Shown piece by piece: positions 59,061-64,000 of a stretch of 64,000 bases of DNA; position 1 is the first letter of the stretch; each line of letters opens with the position of its first letter. Made by a program: the position numbers and the translations under genes. Below the pieces are notes generated by a model. It was not told the DNA's origin, did not search any database, and was given only the letters and a program-made list of their open reading frames with translations. Origin of the DNA: Agapetus fuscipes (Eukaryota > Arthropoda > Insecta > Trichoptera > Glossosomatidae); NCBI GenBank assembly GCA_951799405.1, contig OX637344.1, forward strand, positions 16,492,001 through 16,556,000. The letters run 5' to 3'.

Positions 59061-59435
59061 TTGAAAGGTACTGCCCATGCTCATTTTGCATAATAACAAT
59101 TCCACCTATGATATTATTTTTCCAAAATATATACTTATTATACTTTTTACATTTACGAGTAAAATGCCTTAATTAATATTCAAATGCCATCGCCTTAAAG
59201 GTACAACTGAATAAGTGCTGATTCACTGATTTGAGAAATCGTGAATACAATATATTGTTAAAAGTAACTTCTCAAAGTAAATGAACTAATTATAAGAACG
59301 CACTCATGACATACTTTTAGACTATAGGATTTTATAACTTTTTAAGTGTTTTCTCTCGTAGAAAATGGGAAAACAGGTCCATTTATTTGAGACGCCCATG
59401 TTAACTAAATATGTCACTTACTCATGTGGAAATGT
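59061..59435. other. Unannotated spacer
   Basis: No gene or repeat was recognised. Confidence 0.35.
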
Positions 59436-60062
59436 GGCATATGGAAAGAATGAATGAGGAAAGACTGACGAAGAAAGTATATGTTGGTAGAATAGATGGA
59501 TGTCGTGGTAGAGGAAGACCGAGAAAGGTATGGATGGACCAAATATCCGAAATCGCGAATGAATGGAATATCCAGAGTCATAATAAAAGAAGATCTTGTA
59601 TGAAGAAGGTTATGACTCTGGAGGAAATGAAAGAAGTATGTAAGGATAGAAAGAAATGGCGGTCGATCTGTAATGTTGGCGGCTAGGGTTTATTAAAGTG
59701 AAATTGGTTTTATGATTTAGTTTTTTTTATTAGTGTCCATGTTTATATTATTGTTTATTGATTTAAAAAATGTAATTTGCGATGTTTGTTCCTTGACTTA
59801 TAGGTTGGTATGCGGCTGACCACCCATACTGTAAAAAAAAAAAAAAAGGTTCACTTTGCCAATGTCACCCCTGTTTCAGGGAAGGACGGCAAGAGTTGCA
59901 GAGCTTATGTTCATTTGAGATTGGATTTTTATATTGTAGGTCCACATGCGGTATGTGTTAGCGCGAAATTATACATGTCTGCTTGTGGGAATGCATTTTA
60001 TATAAATCTTAAATGATTAAAATTATCTTTGCAGCTTAGATTAGATTAGATTAGATTAGACT
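59436..60062 (+). mobile_element. RTE1 3' copy (last 80 codons plus 3' UTR)
   Basis: The frame [57 protein letters not shown] to NVGG is open to TAG at 59686. The 3' UTR carries an expanded A-run (59827-59838), and the end is (T)TAGATTAGATTAGATTAGA. It is very close to copy 1, so it is recent. Confidence 0.92.
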
Positions 60063-60700
60063 CAGTTAAACCGTTAAGGGATCGATATGATTTTTCATTC
60101 CATAAATAAATGAACTTTGAAAGAAAATTGCCAACATATATTTCAATGCCATTTGTGTTTGCAAATCGGGGACCTTGAATATAAAGGGCTTATCGCGACA
60201 ACTCTGTTTTATCGGCAGATTTTTTAATCAATCAACTTGAAAGCTTTTACGGATACTCAATAATCCTTTATTATATTACGCTACGTGGTCTATTATTAAA
60301 TTGTTAATTTCCCACTTCTCTGTTACACGCTATTATCTGCATGTATATTGTTACAATTTACGGGTTCAATATAATAAAAACTTCCGTTTATTTTTTTCAC
60401 AAAAAAATATTTTAAGATTTCGTTCAGATTTGGTTCATTCACAGAGTTAACTTTTGTACTGTATTGCTTGGCAGCTCCAATACAAGCCTAACGCTACAGA
60501 CAGCTTTGGTCTTTTTTATAGCATTGCATAAAGATGGTTCTTGAAACATTGGGAACTGGAATATGCGTGATTTTTCCAGAATATTCTATTGAGAATATTC
60601 AAGCGAATGCTCACACAATCGAAAAAAAAACAAGTAAAATAATTTAAGCACCTACATCAAGAGACACACACACTCACAAAAGTAAGACACACATTTGTAA
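60063..60700. other. Unannotated spacer
   Basis: No gene was seen. CAGAATATTCTATTGAGAATATTC near 60580 (two short blocks) is a small inverted repeat. Confidence 0.4.
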
Positions 60701-60744
60701 TAATATGTTCCTTGACCAGTAGGTTGATGTGAGGCTGGCACCCA

Positions 60745-60835
60745 TTGATATTCTCCACAATCTGAGCTAAGAAAATAAACGCAAACACGGTAATGTGAGA
60801 GTAGTTTTGAATATTTGTAAAATCAATTTCCAGTT
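60745..60835 (+). repeat. MITE-D interior fragment
   Basis: CACAATCTGAGCTAAGAAAA and ACGGTAATGTGAGAGTAG match the MITE-D interior. Another piece (CATCGGTCCAGTACAAACAC) is at 61097-61145, on the other side of an RTE1 tail, so the tail was inserted into a MITE-D. Confidence 0.65.
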
Positions 60836-60841
60836 TTCATT

Positions 60842-61096
60842 ATTCCTTGACTTATAGGTTGGTATGAGGCTGACCACCCATACTGTAAAAAATGGTTCAC
60901 TTTGCCAATGTCCCCCCTGTTTCAGGGAAGGTCGGCAAGAGTCGCAGGACGTATGTTCATTTGAGATTGGGTTTTTATATTGTAGGTCCACATGCAGCAT
61001 GTGTGAGCGCGAAATTACGCATGTTTGCTTGTGGGAATGCATTTAATATGAATCTCAAATGATGCATATCTTTGCAACTTAGATTAGATTAGATAA
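60842..61096 (+). mobile_element. RTE1 tail unit inserted in MITE-D
   Basis: It starts ATTCCTTGACTTATAGGTTG, has CCCCCCTGTTTCAGGGAAGG, ACATGCAGCATGTGTGAGCG and ends ACTTAGATTAGATTAGATA. A full tail-only unit. Confidence 0.92.
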
Positions 61097-61331
61097 AGCA
61101 CATCGGTCCAGTACAAACACAAACATTGCTCATGTGAAATTACCTCTGATGGACATAAGACAAACTAGCACTAAACGACAAAATCTATTAAAAAATAAAA
61201 TAATAATAATGGTGTGATAGCATCGAATGCGCTCGAGGAAATAAATCAACTCGTGAAGAAAAACTTTGAATGTGTACATATGTTTTTGCAGGAGGGAGAT
61301 GAGGAAAATTGTATAAAAGCAACTTAACACA

Positions 61332-61584
61332 TATCGCACGTTTAATAATAAAGAGCAATAACTCAAAAAACAAGAATGTTGGGAAATCACGTCTGAAGTT
61401 CAGACAACCAGTACAACGTGTATGGGATGAAAAAGGCGACAGATGTTATATCTCGATCATATTCGTCCAAATTGAACGGCTGTCGCATTTTACCTATTCT
61501 TCTCGCATTGTTCTTGCGTTTTATTACAAAGTCTCGATTTTCCGAATTTTCGAGTTATTTCTCTTTATTATTAAGCGTGCGATA
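61332..61584 (+). mobile_element. MITE-A copy 2
   Basis: Ends TATCGCACGTTTAATAATAA and TTATTATTAAGCGTGCGATA are inverted repeats with TA flanks. The interior matches 497-752 inverted (TGTTGGGAAATCACG, TGTATGGGATGAAAAAGG, CATATTCGTCCAAATTGAAC). Confidence 0.82.
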
Positions 61585-61611
61585 TATGAATACATTGTTT
61601 GAATAGCCTGT

Positions 61612-61652
61612 GTGTGTGCGTGTGTGTGTGTGTGTGTAATGTGTGTGTGTAA
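61612..61652. repeat. (GT)n microsatellite
   Basis: GTGTGTGTGCGTGTGTGTGT with an AATGTGTGTGTGTAATG extension. Confidence 0.9.
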
Positions 61653-61788
61653 TGTGTATGCTAAAGAAAAAGATAACGATCTTGGCGCTATCTAAGAAAA
61701 TTGCTTCAGCATCTTGTTTGCTCGTTGACATAATATAATATCATTATATCTGAACGTCTCATTAATCGTATGCCTCGGTCTTCGAACG

Positions 61789-62172
61789 TTGTTGTCTTGG
61801 TTTAGGCACTCCCCCACCTACTCGAGGAAGCATGGCTGCCTGAACTACCGGCTCACGCAGATGCCGAGTGGACACGGTTGTTTCGGATTTTTCCTACACC
61901 GTATAGGAAAAGAAGCAACTGCAGCGTGCTGGCACTGCGACTCAGAAAATGATGACGCGGAGCACACGCTACTGTCGTGTCCTGCCTGGGCGGACCACAG
62001 GGGGTCATTAATGGCAACCATTGTGGTCGATCGACTAGACCTGGACATGGTAGTACCGTCAATGCTCCAATCAGGAGAGATTTGGCGGGCCTGGGATACC
62101 TTTGCCTCTCGCGTGATTGGAGAGAAGGAGGATGCTGAGCGCGTAAGGCGAAGGATGAACATGACCCGCTAA
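61789..62172 (+). pseudogene. R1-like LINE ORF2 C-terminal fragment with CCHC knuckle
   Basis: The frame is open to TAA at 62172; the first ATG is only the truncation edge. Landmarks are LNYRLTQMPSGHGCFGFFLH, then CWHC...EHTLLSC (C-x2-C-x8-H-x4-C), CPAWADHRGSL and a final RVRRRMNMTR. The knuckle followed by P-A-W is diagnostic of the C-terminus of R1-clade elements. R1 proper inserts in 28S rDNA, but no rDNA is seen here, so this is a dispersed relative. The same 3' end is at 50986-51320. Confidence 0.85.
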
Positions 62173-62440
62173 AATGTAGTTTCTATAGAAAATGTAGATA
62201 GTAGTCTTAGCATAATGTAGATAGTGTAGATTTGCCAATTGACACAACTGAAATATGAAGACATGCTGTGCATGTAAAGACACACCACACTCTGAAGTCA
62301 TGCTTGATGGCAGTTCTAGAGTGTGGTAAGATGTAGAGGGGGGTTTTTAGTGAGTAAAAGTCTCACATATCCTGCCAGCGGAAACAATGGCAGGAATCTT
62401 TTGAAGATTTTCCCCTCTCAATGGAAAAAAAGGTACTCTC
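62173..62440 (+). mobile_element. 3' UTR of the R1-like LINE
   Basis: TTGCCAATTGACACAACTGA, AGACATGCTGTGCATGTAAA and CAGCGGAAACAATGGCAGG, ending CCCCTCTCAATGGAAAAAAA. It matches 50986-51270 in inverse orientation to the poly(A). Confidence 0.82.
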
Positions 62441-62726
62441 CCACCACCTCCCACCCAGTTCATACAACTCATGCGGAGTTGCTTCACTCGGTGAACAACA
62501 TTACAATATTTTTTTCAAGTGGCTGAGGGCCTTCCCGATGAAGTTAATCAGCTAGTGTAACCCTATTTGTGTCAAAGAAAAGAAAGTCCTCCAGATCAGA
62601 GGCTACTGTATCACTCGTATCTTTCTTCTTTTCGATGTCCTTACTGCTCATTTCTCTCCTTGGCCTTCATCAGCCTTCGCCTCCAACTCCTCCTGTCTAC
62701 CTCTGCGGCTTTCCAGTCTATCACCT
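62441..62726. other. Unannotated spacer
   Basis: No gene or repeat was recognised. Confidence 0.35.
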
Positions 62727-62889
62727 GAAGCGCTATTCTGCTAAATTTTGTACACTTTTAATATCAATCTAAGTCAGAGCTTGGTAGCGTTTTCTAAAGA
62801 ACTCTAAAGATAAAACAACCACATTACACCTTAATTTTGGGCTATCTCGTCGCTTTAAGGTCGTAAAGAATTAAGCAGAATAGCGCTTC
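62727..62889. mobile_element. MITE-F copy 2 (163 bp)
   Basis: GAAGCGCTATTCTGCTAAAT and ATTAAGCAGAATAGCGCTTC are inverted ends. The interior has TCGTCGCTTTAAGGTCGTAA, matching the left interior of copy 1 inverted. No ORF. Confidence 0.85.
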
Positions 62890-63189
62890 TGCAGTAGTAG
62901 GTTTGCTTGCAACATTTTACCTAAAACTAAGGACTGAATAAATATTTTCTCCCATTCTTTTAAATTAACCGATGGCTCCAATCAAACTTAAATTTTGAAT
63001 ATTAAATCTCTAAATGCGTTTTTGTACCATATCTTGCCTACCTTTTGGGCGCATTTGCCTGTATGTGATGCACGCCACTGGTTTCCAGTATGGTTGGACA
63101 GCCTCATACCGACCTATAAGCTCACTTCAGTGCCTGTTTAGCTTATGTAACAATTGATTCAAAGATGACCTTTGAATGAAATTGTCTTA

Positions 63190-63290
63190 ACTTTTGCCAA
63201 TGTCACCGCTGTTTCAGGAAAGGACGGCAAGAGTTGCAGGGTGTATGTCCATTTTTTATTTGGTTTTTATGTTGTAGGCTCTATTATATA
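63190..63290 (+). mobile_element. RTE1 tail, split by RTE2 (left part)
   Basis: TTTTGCCAATGTCACCGCTG, TTTCAGGAAAGGACGGCAAG and TTTTATGTTGTAGGCTC, continuing at 63596 with GGCTCACATGAGGCATGTGC. Confidence 0.82.
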
Positions 63291-63296
63291 GGCTCT

Positions 63297-63595
63297 ATAT
63301 AGGCTTTGGACATATTGAAAGGATGAATGAAGACCGACTGACAAAAAGAGTGTATAAAGGGAATGTAATAGGTAAGCGTGGAAGGGGAAGACCTAGAAAA
63401 GAATGGATTGATCAGATAAGTGAGATTGCGAATGAATGGAATTTACAGAGTGGAAACAAAAGAAGAGCATGCATGAAAAGAGTGATGAAATTAGATGAGA
63501 TGAAAGAAGTATGCAGGGACAGAGTCAAGTGGAGGCACTTATGTGGAGGTACTGGCCACCCCTAGAGGAATGGCGGCAGGATACAAGACAAGACA
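63297..63595 (+). pseudogene. RTE2 3' fragment
   Basis: The frame [60 protein letters not shown] to CGGTGHP is open to TAG at 63565. The 3' end GGAATGGCGGCAGGATACAA is followed by (GACAA)n. AGGCTC lies on both sides, a likely 6-bp target duplication. Confidence 0.88.
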
Positions 63596-63716
63596 AGACA
63601 AGGCTCACATGAGGCATGTGCAAGCGCGAACTTGTACATGTCTGGTTGTGAGAATGCATGTAATGTGAATCTCCAATGTAACACATCTTTGCAACTTAGA
63701 TTAGATTAGATTAGAT
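63596..63716 (+). mobile_element. RTE1 tail, split by RTE2 (right part)
   Basis: AAGCGCGAACTTGTACATG, GAGAATGCATGTAATGTGAA and CTTAGATTAGATTAGATTAG complete the tail that starts at 63190. Confidence 0.85.
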
Positions 63717-63721
63717 TAAAA

Positions 63722-64000
63722 ATAACACTCTTCACAATCTGAGCTATGAAAAAAACGATAATGCGAGAGTGGTTTTTAATATTTTCAAAACAATTTCTAT
63801 CATTCAAAAAATGATAATCTCTGCGTATATTGGTCATCACGGCAAAATGCTTGGAGCGACTAATCAACTGATGTCTTTTGCAGCCCGTATATATAGGTAC
63901 AAAAGAGATCATTCTTGCATATTCCAAATCATTCGATCTCTCGCTCATACCAGACCACCGTTCTATGTACCTTACTACTACCATCATGCTAGAGACAGAT
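63722..64000 (+). repeat. MITE-D interior fragment and unannotated end
   Basis: CACAATCTGAGCTATGAAAA and ACGATAATGCGAGAGTGG match MITE-D up to about 63795. The rest, to the window edge, shows no gene. Confidence 0.55.

Noticed and set aside
61309..61602. Protein-coding gene of about 97 codons
   Set aside because: The frame spans MITE-A with its inverted ends. It is listed only as a finding because a similar frame exists in the other copy.
1..64000. A defence island, biosynthetic cluster or operon
   Set aside because: No bacterial gene organisation, ribosome-binding sites or adjacent co-directional ORFs were found. The window is eukaryotic and repeat-dominated.

Overview
The window is animal nuclear DNA, most likely from an arthropod and probably an insect (a lepidopteran is possible but not proven). 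The grounds are a split eIF2B-gamma gene, an LDL-receptor class A domain, a 5S rRNA-derived SINE, and a dense mix of RTE, R1-like, jockey-like and CR1/L2-like non-LTR elements with Penelope-like elements, hAT and PIF/Harbinger derivatives and tRNA-derived SINEs. There is no operon structure and no CRISPR, and almost everything outside the first 12.3 kb is mobile DNA in various stages of decay.

Host genes. One complete host gene can be assembled by eye. It encodes translation initiation factor eIF2B subunit gamma on the minus strand, in four coding exons (12112-12262, 10521-11347, 9292-9521, 3087-3234). The exons join in phase to 451 codons plus a stop. The last intron is about 6 kb. On the opposite strand it holds a short secreted-type ORF with one LDLa domain (5169-5546) and a nearly full-length RTE retrotransposon (about 5.72-9.03 kb).

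RTE families. The family called RTE1 here has one uninterrupted 976-codon endonuclease/reverse transcriptase ORF (22908-25838), one frameshifted copy (5732-8666), and dozens of 3'-end copies on both strands. These carry a conserved 3' UTR with a small hairpin and end in (TTAGA)n or (TTATAGA)n. A sister family, RTE2, ends in (ACAGT)n or (ACAAG)n. RTE3 and RTE4 are more diverged relatives seen only as C-terminal scraps.

SINEs. SINE1 is tRNA-headed with a body of about 320 bp. SINE2 is tRNA-headed and occurs with three different 3' ends: an alpha tail, a beta tail shared with a LINE at 42.7-44.2 kb, or a fusion to SINE1. One SINE2 copy (52801-53238) also carries a whole 5S rRNA-like head and sits between a 6-bp target-site duplication inside an RTE1 copy.

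DNA transposons and others. These include three hAT MITEs with 8-bp duplications, a Harbinger element (42836-43994), a 240-bp TTA-flanked MITE, several other MITE families, Penelope-like fragments with GIY-YIG-type C-termini, solo LTRs, and foldbacks. An unclassified DNA transposon of about 5.7 kb (21020-26687) contains a decayed ORF and is split by the intact RTE1. Tandem arrays have periods of 7, 15, 30, 70, 131 and 140 bp.

The RTE ORFs supply their own endonuclease and reverse transcriptase, and the SINEs and tail-only units appear to borrow the 3' ends such enzymes recognise. No cooperating host pathway is visible beyond the single translation-factor gene.
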